A stretch of 64,000 nt of DNA, taken from NCBI GenBank assembly GCA_036346205.1, contig JARFJB010001819.1, positions 1,015,001 to 1,079,000 of the forward strand, written 5' to 3'. The notes below the pieces were generated by a model that was not told where the DNA came from, did no database searches, and was given only the letters and a program-made list of their open reading frames with translations. Below are positions 36,084 to 47,906 of this stretch, piece after piece. The stretch's first letter is position 1, and every line of letters begins with the position of its first letter. Position numbers and translations under genes: made by a program. This DNA is from Vesta saturnalis. Its lineage: Eukaryota; Arthropoda; Insecta; Coleoptera; Lampyridae.

Positions 36084-36265
36084 AACTCCGAAAATAGCAT
36101 GAAAGTATGCTAGAAACACAGGTTATGTGCATGTTTGGCTGGTAAAAACGAATTTGACGTTTTCGGCGTTTAAGAATATGTTAAAGATCACTGAATGTCC
36201 ACAATTCAATGTATATTTGGGACTTATTTGAACTGAAAGTGTTTTAAAAATCAGCTGGGCCATAT
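33501..36265. other. no supported gene; possible LTR-like promoter segment
   Basis: AT-rich sequence without recognised coding. At 34795-35110 a TATA-like box (AGTATATAAGG) is followed by a pyrimidine-rich stretch (CTCTTACAGCTCTTACCTCT) and, about 300 bp on, an AATAAA. This order would fit a solo LTR or an old promoter. No direct-repeat partner or TG...CA ends were identified. A (TA)n run lies at 36033-36080. Confidence 0.35.
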
Positions 36266-36798
36266 ACAGGGTGCGGCATTAGTGCGTCAAAGTACGATAT
36301 ATCCGTTATTAAAGGATATCAAGAGATATCAAAAAAAGTTATTTACAAAAATTGTAGGCAACTTCAAACTTCACATTATAAAATTATTTTCGTATTTACA
36401 GGGTGTTACATATTATCAGGGTGAACCAAACATACTTTTTTTTAAAATGGGACACCCTATATATTATTTCAAATTTAGATTAAGCTCATCTCCCCCATAC
36501 TTCCAATATAGGGTTTCATTACGTTATACAGGGTATTTCAAAAGTTATGGTCAATTGTACACGAAAATCATTCTTATTTCAACGTCCGGTGTACCCTAGA
36601 CAGGCATAACTTTTTGACATTGGTACAGCGTTATGAAAAAGTGCTATTTCTTTATTATTGCACCAATTGAATATAGAGCTAGGCAAAACTCGAACACATG
36701 ATTTTGTCAATTTTTTCAAATGAATCACCCTGTATTTTATTTTTATTAAGTACTCCCTATAGCTAAAATCGTTAATTCCTGAGATATTTTCAGGGATA

Positions 36799-36916
36799 AT
36801 ATAACTAGTGTTATGATTAATCATAGCTCGAGTTAAAACCGATGAAAATTGAAAATTTTCTACAGGTTTTAACGAGTGGTATCATCGATTATTAATCATA
36901 ACACGTGTTATTTTGG
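36799..36916. repeat. imperfect palindrome, about 118 bp, inside transposon 4
   Basis: The arms share GTGTTATGATTAAT and the complement of GGTTTTAACGAG, so the segment folds into a hairpin. It lies just inside the left arm and has no counterpart at the right arm, so it is probably a MITE or foldback insertion. Confidence 0.6.
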
Positions 36917-37062
36917 TAAGAGAATATAATGAACGTTAAGAAAAATATATTTTTTAAAGTTTACAATTTTAGACGATTTGTCACTTTGATCGTAAATATT
37001 ACAGTTTCAAGATAATCAATGCAATTATTTATTTCTTTTAAACTGTTTGTCACTTTGACAGT

Positions 37063-37570
37063 CTTCTTTTCAGCTTTTTAGGGTCCACTGCTGGACATAA
37101 GCCTCCTCCATTTTTTCCATGTGTCTCTGTCTTGGGCTTTCAGTATCCAATTTTTTCCCGCTATTTCTCTTAAATCGTCGCGCCATCGTGCTTGTGGTCG
37201 TCCAACGCTTTTTTTTGTTTCCCGTGGTCGCCATTGTAATATTTTCTTTGTCCACTTTTCGTTGTCTCGAGCGATATGACCCGACCAACGCCATTTCAGT
37301 CTCGCAATCCTTTCCACAACATCTTCGACCCTCGTTCTTGGTCTTATTTCCTCGTTTCGGATCCTGTCTCTCAGGCTGACTCCGAGCATGGTTCTTTCCA
37401 TTGCTCGTTGGCAGATTCTTAATCTGTTTGCACTGTGTTTTGTTAGGGTCATTGTTTCCATGCCATATGTAGCCACCGGCAGGATGCATGCATTGTATAC
37501 CTTTCGCTTGAGATTGTTTGGTATTTTAGTGTTTTTAAGGATATAACTAAGTTTTGCGAAGGCTGTCCAG
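37063..37570 (-). mobile_element. 5'-truncated LINE (RTE-like) insertion
   Basis: The insert is 508 bp, flanked by the perfect 10-bp direct repeat CTTTGACAGT (37053-37062 and 37571-37580). It is oriented minus. It contains only the C-terminal part of an endonuclease/reverse transcriptase protein, followed by a very short 3' end without poly(A). A truncated 5' end with a short target duplication is the signature of target-primed reverse transcription. Confidence 0.92.
37075..37570 (-). pseudogene. C-terminal fragment of a non-LTR retrotransposon reverse transcriptase
   Basis: The frame reads TAFAKLSYILKNTKIPNNLK, RKVYNACILPVATYGMETMT, LTKHSANRLRICQRAMERTM, LGVSLRDRIRNEEIRPRT, RIARLKWRWSGHIARDNEKW, then GRPQARWRDDLREIAGKNW. 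This is the conserved post-thumb C-terminal domain of insect RTE-like or similar LINE proteins. The YG-E-T, W-x-W-x-GH-A-R and GRPx-x-RWxDD motifs are all present. The frame is open to the end (stop near 37078), so the insertion looks fairly young compared with its host element. The catalytic reverse transcriptase domain is absent. The clade call is tentative. Confidence 0.88.
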
Positions 37571-37869
37571 CTTTGACAGTAAACTATTTTATTCATTAAA
37601 ATCACGTGACAGTCAACATGCGGTGATAAAATTATCACCGATTTGATAGCCTATTCTGGGATTTTGTTTTTGTATTTTAACTAATGGAAGTAATCAAAAA
37701 TATACCATGTAATAACAGAGAGATTTTTTAACAATTTCCATTATAACAAGTTAGCCGTGAACAAATGCCAGATATATATTATTCAGTAATAATTAGTAGC
37801 TTGTCATTTAACAAACTTCTTTGAGATTGTGCAGTTTGTTAATTTGTAAACACTTAAACACTGTTTGAA

Positions 37870-38910
37870 ATGAACTTTCCTGTTGAGGAATTAACAGACA
37901 TGATATGAGTACTGGGAGAATGTATGAAATATTGTTTATTAGAACAAAGAATTTACAAAGAGTGATATCCTGCACGAAAACAACCCGAGCAAATAACGTT
38001 GGAAAGGTTAGTAGATCATTTTAATCGTACGGGTTCAGTAGTTTATGAAAATAAGGAAAGGGCAAAACCTGTATTTAACGAGGAAAATGAATTTAACGTG
38101 ATGCTTGAAGTTACGCATAATCCACACGTTAGTACACGCGTCAGCATGATATTAGTGACAGGTCCGTCCGAAGAATACTGCGTAAAAACAAGGTGCATCC
38201 ATACCATATCCAGTTGCATCAAGAGTTACTCGAAGATGACTATCCCAGAAGGCTTGCTTTTTGTGAATGGACTCAACAACAAATCCACAATTAGGTGGAT
38301 TTCTTTGGTTTTGTCCTCTTTGGAGACGAAGCCACGTTTGATAAAAATAGAACTGTGAATAGATACAAGTTCCATTATTATTCGACAAGTAATCCCCATT
38401 TTATGGCACCTCATAGTCAAACTAGGTGGCCTTTGAGTGTTTGGGGTGGTATAGTTGGAGATCACGTAATTGGACCTCATTTTTTCGATGGAACAGTGAA
38501 TGATCAGGTTTATTTGGACTTTTTAGAAAATCATTTACCATTACTGTTGGCAAACGTTCCTCTTAACATTCGTCAAAGAACGTGGTTGTTACACGATGTA
38601 GCTCCGGTACATCAGAGTAGATTAATTCATAATCATCTTAATACCCATTTTCCTGGAAGATGAGTGGGAAGAGGAGGACCAATTGCATGGCCAGCTTGTT
38701 CACCAGAGTTAAGTAAAATTGACCTCTTCAAGTGGAGTTATGAAAAACCGTGTGTATGAAATACCTCTAACCACACAAGATGTTATGAAGAATATAATAC
38801 GAGAACCATTCAAGAGTATTAATGTAGAATTGTTAAGAAATGTCAGTCGCGAGATCGACCGCAATAATAATTTGTCACACTTTTATTTGTTCACGGCTAA
38901 CTTGTTATAA
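37870..38910 (+). pseudogene. DD41D mariner-like transposase (element 4)
   Basis: It starts at the ATG at 37870 (MNFPVEELTDMI, then a stop). LERLVDHFNRTGSVVYEN follows, and then the second helix region. After a frameshift near 38290 come FGFVLFGDEATFDKNRTV (first Asp), WPLSVWGGIVGDHVIGPHFF, and LENHLPLLLANVPLNIRQRT. TWLLHDVAPVHQSRLIHNHL (second Asp) runs to a TGA in place of Trp and then GRGGPIAWPACSPELSKID (third Asp). The spacing between the second and third Asp is 41 residues. VMKNIIREPFKSINVELLRN ends the protein. With about three frame breaks and two stops it is one of the better preserved copies of the group here. Confidence 0.87.
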
Positions 38911-39190
38911 TACACATTTTTAAAAAATCTTTCTGTTGTTAAATTGAAAATATCTCAGAAATTAACGATTTTAGCTATAGCGAGTGCTTAATAAAAATGG
39001 AAGAACATAAAGTATATTTTCACTTTTTAAAATAAAATACAGGGTGATTCATTTCAAAAAAATTGACAAAATCATGTGTTCGAGTTTTGGCTCGCTCTAT
39101 ATTCAATTGGTGCAATAATAAAGAAATAGCACTTTCTCGTAACACGGTACCAATGTCAAAAAGTTATGCCTGGAAAAAATTATAGTTAGG

Positions 39191-39565
39191 TTATAAGTTT
39201 TTGTTAGGAACGAATAAGTTCAAAGGTAAATATGTAATTAAAAATTATTATTAATTTTATTAAATACATAAATAAAAAGTTTACCTTGAGTAGGATTTGA
39301 ACCTACGACCTGTACTTTGCTAGAGTACCGCGCTAACCAACTGCGCCATCAAGGTTCAAGCCCCAATCGATGTAAATTTTGTCTTTATGTATGTAGAACT
39401 GATGTAAATTCTAAATATAATGAGATTACAATCAAATTACTTATATTAATGGAATGTGAGCCTGCAATATCGCAAGGATTCACACATACCAAAGCAACAT
39501 GATTAATATTAAATTATTATAAGTTTTTGTTATGAACGAATAAGTTCAAAGGTAAATATGCAATT
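39191..39565. repeat. 49-bp direct repeats flanking a tRNA-bearing insert
   Basis: Copies at 39191-39239 and 39517-39565 differ at two positions and both contain GAACGAATAAGTTCAAAGG. The unit lies inside the right arm of transposon 4 and is absent from the left arm. About 277 bp lie between the copies, including the tRNA-like gene. The arrangement could be an unusually long target duplication, or a tandem duplication into which the tRNA segment was placed. Confidence 0.9.
39282..39355 (-). tRNA. tRNA-like gene, anticodon AGC
   Basis: A 74-nt cloverleaf with every stem perfectly paired: acceptor ACCTTGA/TCAAGGT, D stem GCGC/GCGC with loop AGTTGGTTA, anticodon stem GTACT/AGTAC with loop CTAGCAA, T stem GTAGG/CCTAC with loop TTCAAAT, and discriminator A. 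The internal pol III boxes are intact (TGGCGCAGTTGG, GGTTCAAATCC), and a T5 terminator follows within a few bases. The anticodon by position is AGC (Ala). It lacks the G3-U70 pair that marks eukaryotic tRNA-Ala and differs by one base from a Thr AGT loop. It may therefore be a tRNA-derived SINE head or a mischarged or orphan tRNA. Its place inside a transposon arm favours a mobile origin. Confidence 0.75.
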
Positions 39566-39862
39566 TTTATTGTTAGGTTGTTCTGTATAGGGTAGCAAGA
39601 CGTTGAAATGAGAATGATTTTCGCGTACAATTGACCATAACTTTTGAAATACCCTGTATAACGTAATGAAACCCTATATTGGAAGTATGGGGGACATGAG
39701 CTTAATCTAACTTTGAAATAATATATAGGGTGTCCCATTCAAAAAAAAAGTATGTTTGGTTCACCCTGGTAATATATGTAACACCTATAATTTTTGTAAA
39801 TAACTTTTTTTGATATCTCCTTTAATAACGAATATATCGTACTTCGACGTACTAATGCCGCA

Positions 39863-39863
<1 letters not shown>

Positions 39864-39919
<56 letters not shown>
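39864..39919. repeat. (TA)n microsatellite
   Basis: A pure AT run directly abuts the right terminus of transposon 4, the expected target duplication side of a TA-specific element. Confidence 0.97.
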
Positions 39920-39923
<4 letters not shown>

Positions 39924-40538
39924 GTCGGCTAAAATTTGTTTGTTGATTTAAGGTCCGTCAATATAATTCTCTTAGTAGCTCTCCAGCTAATAATTTTAAA
40001 TAAAACATATATCCTTGTCAAGAGAAGAGTAGCTACACAAAAATGATGACATTTGCTGTCAGTATAATTACGAACAATACTTATGTTGAGACTAACAGTA
40101 ATCCCACAATCAAAAACCAAATTTTAACCAGGTAAGCTAAATACACATCCAAGTTGGGTTACAGTCTCAAAACTAACGAACGTGTGTGAGTTTAACGAAC
40201 TAAGAACAAAAATCAAAGAAAAATGTCAGAAATTATGCTGTAGGTATTATCAAAGTATGATTCAACATGAAGATACGGTATAATTAAGAAAATAAAAACA
40301 TAATGCATACAAATTAAATTTTTTAAAAGTAATAATAAAGAAACCATAAAATAATGTATATCAGATGAAACACGCAATAGTATATGAATTCTGAAAATGT
40401 TTAAAAATCTTCTCAAATACTTTTGTTTCGAATAAAATAATTCATTTAGGGTTGACATTTTAAACAAAGTGAAGAAGAAGCTCCTGGGAAATAAAAGTTG
40501 CCGATACACGTATTCACATGAAAGGTGGAAATCGTATA
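39920..40538. other. no supported gene
   Basis: AT-rich sequence. A minus-strand open frame (40213-40656) is composed mostly of Leu, Phe, Ile and Tyr codons and resembles nothing known. Confidence 0.5.
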
Positions 40539-43500
40539 GGTCAAGCTGGGGCACATGGGTCACCGTACTTTTCTGTTGAACGTTTACGGTAATCCTAATC
40601 AAATATGAAAAGCCATTAAACATACATTGTTTTCCGTTTAACCGGTTAATTAACAACTATTGTGCCTTAAGCAATTTTATTTTCATTGGCTTGCAGTTAT
40701 GTACACGAAAATGTGGCAATAATGATATTCCTAAAACGGTATTCTTAATTGATTAAATAAATTACGTTCCTTCTATTGTTTACATTTATTTTGGGTGCAA
40801 ATTAATCAGTGCCACTAGGAATGATTTGTAAAGAGGACAGGGGTCAATATTAAAAATGGGACCTGAAAATCAAAGAAAAACATATAACTTATAATTAATG
40901 ATTTTTGTTATATTTCAGCTCTTTATTATTGTTCTAAGACTGGGTTTTCCACAGGGTAGGTTTAAGTATAATAATTTTGACTTTAAACCTTAAGGATCCT
41001 GTTGAATTGCCTATATTTCAGTAAACCAAAACATAGGTGAGTAAGAATAATTAACCTGTATAAGGTATAAAACTTTGAATCGTGATATTAGCACCATCTA
41101 CTTTTACCTAGCTAAAGTATTGTTTCTATTCTATCGAAAATAACATAAATCTACTTTTTAAGTATTAAAGTATATTTGATAGGATACACAAATTTAAAAT
41201 CCATACTTTCACACATGGCATTTGTAAATGCTGCGTCGTGGAGTGTGGACGTCAATATTTTAAATTCGTATAGTGTCGTACCTCATATCTTGCTCTTAAT
41301 TTTTTTTTGGTTTTTAAACATAAGTGATCAAAAATGATTTTCCTCAAAAACATTCAGATTTAAGTACAAAATAATTGTTTTAATAAATTTTGGTAAAATC
41401 AATTTGGATTTAATCTTATCAGCCCAGCTGTTCAAAAAGGTCTATCAGGTGTTACCAAAATGACAACACTCGAGCTGTATACTAAGGTAAATTTTCTTTT
41501 TGTATACCATTCAAAAAAATATGTATTACTCCTAATAATTAAAAATTCAAGTCCCATTGTGCGCTCTTAACACTGCTACTTTAAATCAGGACAGGTTAGT
41601 GATACGAACACCGTCGTAATATAATGATAAAGGTTTTGTATAAATAGCAATGAGTTGACATTGATAACGTTTGTTATACAAAATGTGTGCTTTTTCACTT
41701 GCATTATTAAAAATAAAAATGTGTACCTACTCTTTATGGTCGCGTGAGCTTTTGTTCTCAGCAGTATGAATATGGTAGCATGCAAGAAATGCAGTTTTGT
41801 TTAGTAACCTTGAAATCAGCACGAAATTAAAATCAATATGAGATAAAGTACCTGCAACTTTTCCTATTTATGAAAATCGAAAGATTTGTTTAAAGATCTT
41901 GTGCAAATTTCCAGTGATTTATGTCAAATTTTTGCAAAATATCATGTTTCAATTGAGTTAGTGAATCGTTGAAATAATTGCATTCACTATGCCAGGAAAA
42001 ACAAAAAAATTTTCTCTCACGATATTTCATGTTCGGTTCAGATAAAATTGCTTTAATAATTTCAATTATTATTGGCCATCTCTACAAACTCTGTTGAAGT
42101 AGTATTGAACGTCTCGAATCCTTGCACCATAACATCTCCATCTTCTTCATCTTGATCGATGTTTTGTATACAGCAGACATACTTATAATGACTATTTCTC
42201 ATCCCCCGTAAAGTCTACTAGGACAAATAATCCTGGTTTTAATTAATTCCAAACTGGTCCATGATATTCAACTTTGTGTGTTGCTTCAGCAAGGATTGAT
42301 TCCATCACATTCTCAGACGAGTCATCTTGGCGCAAAGCAGATTAGCCAATTACTTCTTCAATTTTGTGAACAATTTTTCTTTTCTTAGGTTCATCTTTTT
42401 GCTGCTTATTGGTCGTTTTCATTTTTTAACTTTTGAGCAGCTTCGAGTCTGTCCACTACTTCCTGATTTGGTCAAAATTTCGCCATACTTATGTGGTTTC
42501 AGTCTAGAATAGGAATAATACGTTTTTTCACCTTTTCAACTCTTGCTTGGTCAATGCAGCGATTACTACTGTGCTCAGCAAAAATGCCAATTATTGTGTT
42601 GGAAGTCACTTTTAATGGGTGTTGAATGTGAATATATACCATTAGGTGACAGATCTATTACAACTTCTAATTTGTCAGGATCCAAATTAAGATTAGAAAT
42701 ATGTATTGTTAGAATTTTTTGGTAGAGGTTCAAGTACGCAGGAGGTTTCAGTAGTACCAGATGGACCAGCGATTGATGCGTCTGCTGGCAGAGTTGAGAA
42801 ATTAAGTTCTTGGTTGTGTGAACTATTGTCATCTACGTTTTCTGTTATTGATAAATTAGTAGTTTCCTTTTGTGTTCCTTTCAACCTTTAAGATCAAATT
42901 CTTACTCTGGAAATCGTTTGACATTGATAGAAAAAAGGCCAGTTGTTTCGAAGCCTGTTACAATATTAGTAGGTTTCATTCCTTGAGGCTACGCTTTGCC
43001 TAACAATTCAGTAAATAATTTCTTTGTTAAACGGCTCGACTGCCTGTTTAGAAGTTGCACTCTTGCGAAGTCAATAAGTATTTTTTCCCATAATTTTTTA
43101 ATAGCGCCAATTTTGAACTTGTCAAGAGGCTGTATTTTGTCAGTCAAGTGGCTGAGAAATTTCACCAAATGCGAATTCTAACGCAGCTAGAATGTCCGTG
43201 CACAGCAGCTTGATTGGGTAGATTATGAGAACCTCGTATAGATTGTACCTTGGGAATCAAAACTGAGGAAGACCACTCAAAAAATTGTGGTTCCTCTACC
43301 CAACCATGGCCGGCTGAGAGATAAAAAAATACATACTTGGAGTTTAATTAACAAAAGGTTTAATATTAATGTTTTATTACTTACCTAGTTCCTGAAAAAT
43401 CTTTCTCTGATGTCCACGTAGCCTGAACACTTATTCCTTTGAAGACGATCAGTGGTGAAGGGAACGATCCGTCTGCAGAAATGCATGCCAATATAGTGGC

Positions 43501-44500
43501 GTGTTCTCTGCCTGAATCTCCTGATATTCTCGACAATCGCTTTCAGCTTGGTCGGGTGGTAGCAAAACCCACTCTCATCACAATTGAATATAAATGGTGG
43601 TTGATTCTCAAATGCGGTTTTTTTTTCAAAAAGCTTGGTCACCTCGTTGTAAAAATTGTAGATTACAAAGGAATATCTCGAATCTTTCCTATACTTTTGT
43701 AATAACTCTAGTTTCTTAATCGATAATAAATAGTACCGGTCATATCCAGGGCTACCGTTGACAAATTGGATCTTTAAATTATTTACACGCACATATTCGG
43801 CTGCAACTGGCTTGATGCTTTCTTATCGCATGGGATGCCCGTTCACGCTCGTGCTTTAATGCAATTTTCTAAGTCATGTTCGATGGCAACGCTAAGCCAC
43901 TGTGCCCCCAGAACCTAATTTGTCAATTGCATTGTTTCCCTTTTATTCTATTGACTAATACCGCTTTTGGGATACCGTAGTCAACTGCAATGGTTGGTAA
44001 GTTTTGTTTTTCATTAAAATATGTTCTACAGTCCCACCCAAGCCCTTAGCGGTATATAAAGACGGTGGTCCTTTTTTAATGTAAGCCCGTGGCATCTCTG
44101 AAATTATTACCAATTCTTACTAATTACCCGTATATTAGTATTTACATTTCTCCCAAATTAACATTTACATTTACCCCTACACTTCCATTCTTGGGCTAAA
44201 TGTAAATAGTTTGTAGGTTATGAATTGCACAATGTCCAATTTTTTGAGTGAAACTTAAACTAGTGTTTCGAACATACCGTATTTTGGCGACGATCCACTT
44301 GTAAGGAGATTTTGCACAACTGTTTTTCACACTGAACCACACCGTGATGTTCATCCGGATGTACTTCAATGCCCACTACTGGTACTGGCGTTATAATTTG
44401 TCCCCCACTGTGTTGGGGAATGTCTTGAACCAGAAAACACGGCATTTACATTTACCCCTATTTACATTTACCCCTATTTACATTTACCCCAATTGACCCT
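40539..44500 (-). mobile_element. pogo-like transposon 3
   Basis: The right end, reverse complemented, reads TAGGGTCAATTGGGGTAAATG and is followed inward by repeated ATTTACATTTACCCC units (44450-44490 and near 44160). A candidate left end at 40537, TAGGTCAAGCTGGGGCACATG, resembles it, with TA on both sides. The left boundary is less certain than the right. The transposase occupies 42330-44095, and the stretch 40540-42320 has no recognised coding. Confidence 0.6.
42330..44095 (-). pseudogene. pogo-like transposase 3
   Basis: The ATG at 44095 starts MPRAYIKKGPPSLYTAKGLG, then a psq-type helix-turn-helix (DYGIPKAVLVNRIKG in a shifted frame). The DDE core includes FNCDESGFCYHPTKLKAI (first Asp, about 43575), a shifted ADGSFPSP-like block and, near 43130, HLTDKIQPLDKFKIGAIKK (third Asp). 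The second Asp block lies in a damaged stretch near 43200-43250 and is not clear. The tail (42575-42884) is Ser/Thr/Asn-rich, as in other pogo-like proteins. Many frameshifts mark it as older than pogo elements 1 and 2. Confidence 0.8.
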
Positions 44501-45611
44501 ACGTATGATTAACAAATTTAAAGAAATTCTTCTAAATGCATAAATATATTTTTGTACTCATACCTTTAAAATAGGTATATCCCGGTTACTCTAGATTCAC
44601 CGAAAACTTGATTTCCCGCACTGCGGTGTTTTTTTACTTTCCAACAGAATCTAGGGTAATTACGTTGTATGGTTGGTAGCACAATTGAAATGCTGCTGAT
44701 ATAACGGACGCGACGAGGCAATATTTTGATATAATTTTTGATATTGATATATATTTATTACTATTTAAGTTAGTATTTTTCATTTTAATGCTGCCAATCC
44801 ATTTAGAATAAAAAAAACAAGCAATGTTAAATTATTTGTTTTTAATTTTATTAATTTATTCATTACAAAAAACGTTTTACCTAACATGTTCGGAATATAT
44901 TTTCCCGAATTCCGCACTAAATGCAGCAATCCCTGAGGTCGTGCTGCAAACAAAGTGCTCATGCGGGAAAATTGACTTCCGATATACTTAATTTAATATT
45001 TCAAGTTTTTTATTAAGAAATTATAATCATGCCCTAATAAATATTATATTGCGTAATTATTATGAATTTAAAGACGATTATCTAAATATTTAAACTTGTT
45101 AAATCATAAAAGTCAAATAATTTAAAATCAGCTTGCTCATATTATTTATGTGAATAGCAGTAAGCGTGGTGACTTAGGTTCCGACCGAACTCCGTGTCAG
45201 GTCGATGACAACCGGTCGTTACTACGGTAACTTATAGAAAAGCAATGCGAAAGTAACAGACACATGTGTCATTTACTTTCGTATTGGGTACAATGAGAAA
45301 GTGAAACGCACTAGTGTGCGAAAGTATTATTTTCTGTACGGTTAATTGTGATATGAATCACTTTCGTACATGGTTGTAGGAAAATGATATTACAGAACAA
45401 TAATTATGCATATCGAAAGCTAATAGTGAAAAATGCCTCAACCAATAAACATTTTCACATTATAATTTCATTGTAATGTTATGAAAGACATTAATTAAAT
45501 AAACATTTTCATATTATAATTTCATTGTAATGCTATGAAAAACATTAATTAAAATTAATGAAAAATCATTTCAATTAAAAACTCTTGACATACCTATCAA
45601 ATATGGATGTA

Positions 45612-45676
<65 letters not shown>
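44501..45676. other. no supported gene; short tandem duplication and hairpin cluster
   Basis: A duplicated segment of about 60 bp occurs at 45447-45506 and 45507-45562 (AAACATTTTCACATTATAAT and AAACATTTTCATATTATAAT). Between 45246 and 45345 several short inverted repeats containing GAAAGT/ACTTTC and ACACATGTGT could fold into adjacent hairpins. A (TA)n array spans 45614-45676. Confidence 0.55.

Positions 45677-46348
<672 letters not shown>

Positions 46349-46429
<81 letters not shown>
46349..46429. repeat. (TA)n microsatellite
   Basis: A pure AT run of 81 bp, the right half of the array split by mariner-like remnant 5. Confidence 0.97.
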
Positions 46430-46432
<3 letters not shown>

Positions 46433-46479
46433 TTCGAGATTTAAAACTGGCGAATCCAAGAAATCAACTTGCTCGTAAT

Positions 46480-46735
46480 AACCCAGTTTCCAAATTTTCA
46501 GAAATAGCAAACATTGGTAAATCTAGGGTCCCAAATTCACGTAAACTTCATTTTTTCTTTTTTTATTAATGTTTTCCTTGAGAAAATTACGAATGAACCG
46601 TCGAAAATTACACGAGGCTAGAAACGTACCTGCCACGAGACTAGTCGATTGTGACGTCAGTTTCGCTATTACGAGTAGCGCGTCAAGTGTACCTATGCAG
46701 ATTCCCAATACACTGTCCGTTATACACAATTTCCT
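46480..46735. repeat. left terminal inverted repeat of the ISL2EU-like element
   Basis: It is nearly identical to the complement of 52839-53094, from the terminal CCAGTTTCCAAATTTTCAG through the ACGAGGCTAGAAACGTAC block to CAGATTCCCAATACA near 46707. It ends 17 bp before the YqaJ start codon, so it probably carried the promoter of that gene. Confidence 0.88.
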
Positions 46736-47906
46736 CACGGTGAATGTTGAAATGGTATCTGATTTTTTAAGAAATAGTGTTTGTTTAAATCAACCGCAAT
46801 CAAGCGGCACAAAAACAAAACAGTAAGTACAAACTACATAATTTATTAAACCTGTATGCTCGCACTCGACTTCACAATTTATACATATTTAACGTAATAA
46901 ATAACGAAAACAATAAACCAAGTCGATAATTACAAATGAAACTTTTCCTTTAAAGAGCAAAAAAACCTTTTTACAAACGTAGAATTTTGAATTATTGTAG
47001 GTCTCTGTATAACATACGTATGTAACTAATTATGTTTTATATCATAAAACTAAAAAAGCCACCCATTTTCAAAATTTAATGTCGATTGTCTACTAGGAGT
47101 TTAATAATTATTATTATTAGTAAATAATCTTTTCTTACGAATATTTATTCTAATATGTGCAATATTATATTAGGTCTGAAAGGGAAAGCTACGGTGACTC
47201 AGCTGTTGATTACGTCCAGGTTAGAAGAATTAACAACAATTGCATTATCAAAACCCTCATTTGCCCAGAACATAAAATATTGGTTCATCAAAAAGTATTC
47301 TTAAGGCTACGAATATTGGACGGCAGTTGCAGCAGCATCCGATAGTTATGCCAGACTCGGCTCACTTTCTTAAAGAAGTGGAATGAAATGCGAAAACTAC
47401 GATTGTCCAATTAGTATACACTATGGCCAAGTTAGTGATATAAAAAAAACTCCCAGTTCACCAACTCATAATAGAATTTGCTTATGGTGATTGGGATCAA
47501 ACCGCCGACTCATTTATAAATTTTTGCAAAAACACTATATCACCAGAAATGATTGAGCAGGCTGAAAAACTCACCTATACTCAAAGTGAGAACTCTCTAT
47601 GGCACGAATTGCGATATGGACGAATAACAGCTTCAAAATTATATGCCATGGCTGTATGCAAAAAATCTAGTGGTTCGCTGGTGAATGAAATAATAGAGGT
47701 CTCAAAAAAATTTAACAGTTTAGCCATGAGTAGAGGTAGAAAGTTAGAACACGATGTATTATTTGAAGTAAAAAAATGCTTAAATGTAAAGCAGAAAAGT
47801 GCGGTTTTACAGTTCTTAAAAATTTCGGTATCATAGGAGATTCGCTAGATGGGATTACGAAACATGCTGTAATCAAGATAAAATGTCCCATTTCTAATAA
47901 AACTTT

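Larger units (their letters stand above)
36266..39864 (+). mobile_element. DD41D mariner-like transposon 4 with ~525-bp inverted repeats
   Basis: The left arm (36266-36790) starts CAGGGTGCGGCATTAGTGCG. The right arm (38948-39864, enlarged by an insert at 39180-39590) ends with the complement of GGTGCGGCATTAGTACGTCG. Several CAGGGTG/CACCCTG phrases recur inside each arm. The element carries one transposase on the plus strand, a LINE insertion, a small palindrome and the tRNA-bearing insert. A (TA)n array starts at the right boundary. Confidence 0.9.

Noticed and set aside
40213..40656. 147-codon minus-strand frame
   Set aside because: Its composition is what AT-rich DNA gives by chance (Leu, Phe, Ile, Tyr), with no domain.
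46569..46826. 85-codon plus frame starting MFSLRKLRMNRRKLHE, also seen mirrored at 52747-53184
   Set aside because: It lies mostly inside the terminal inverted repeat and runs through the real exon 1 start. The mirror copy is explained by the repeat, so it was not called as a separate gene.
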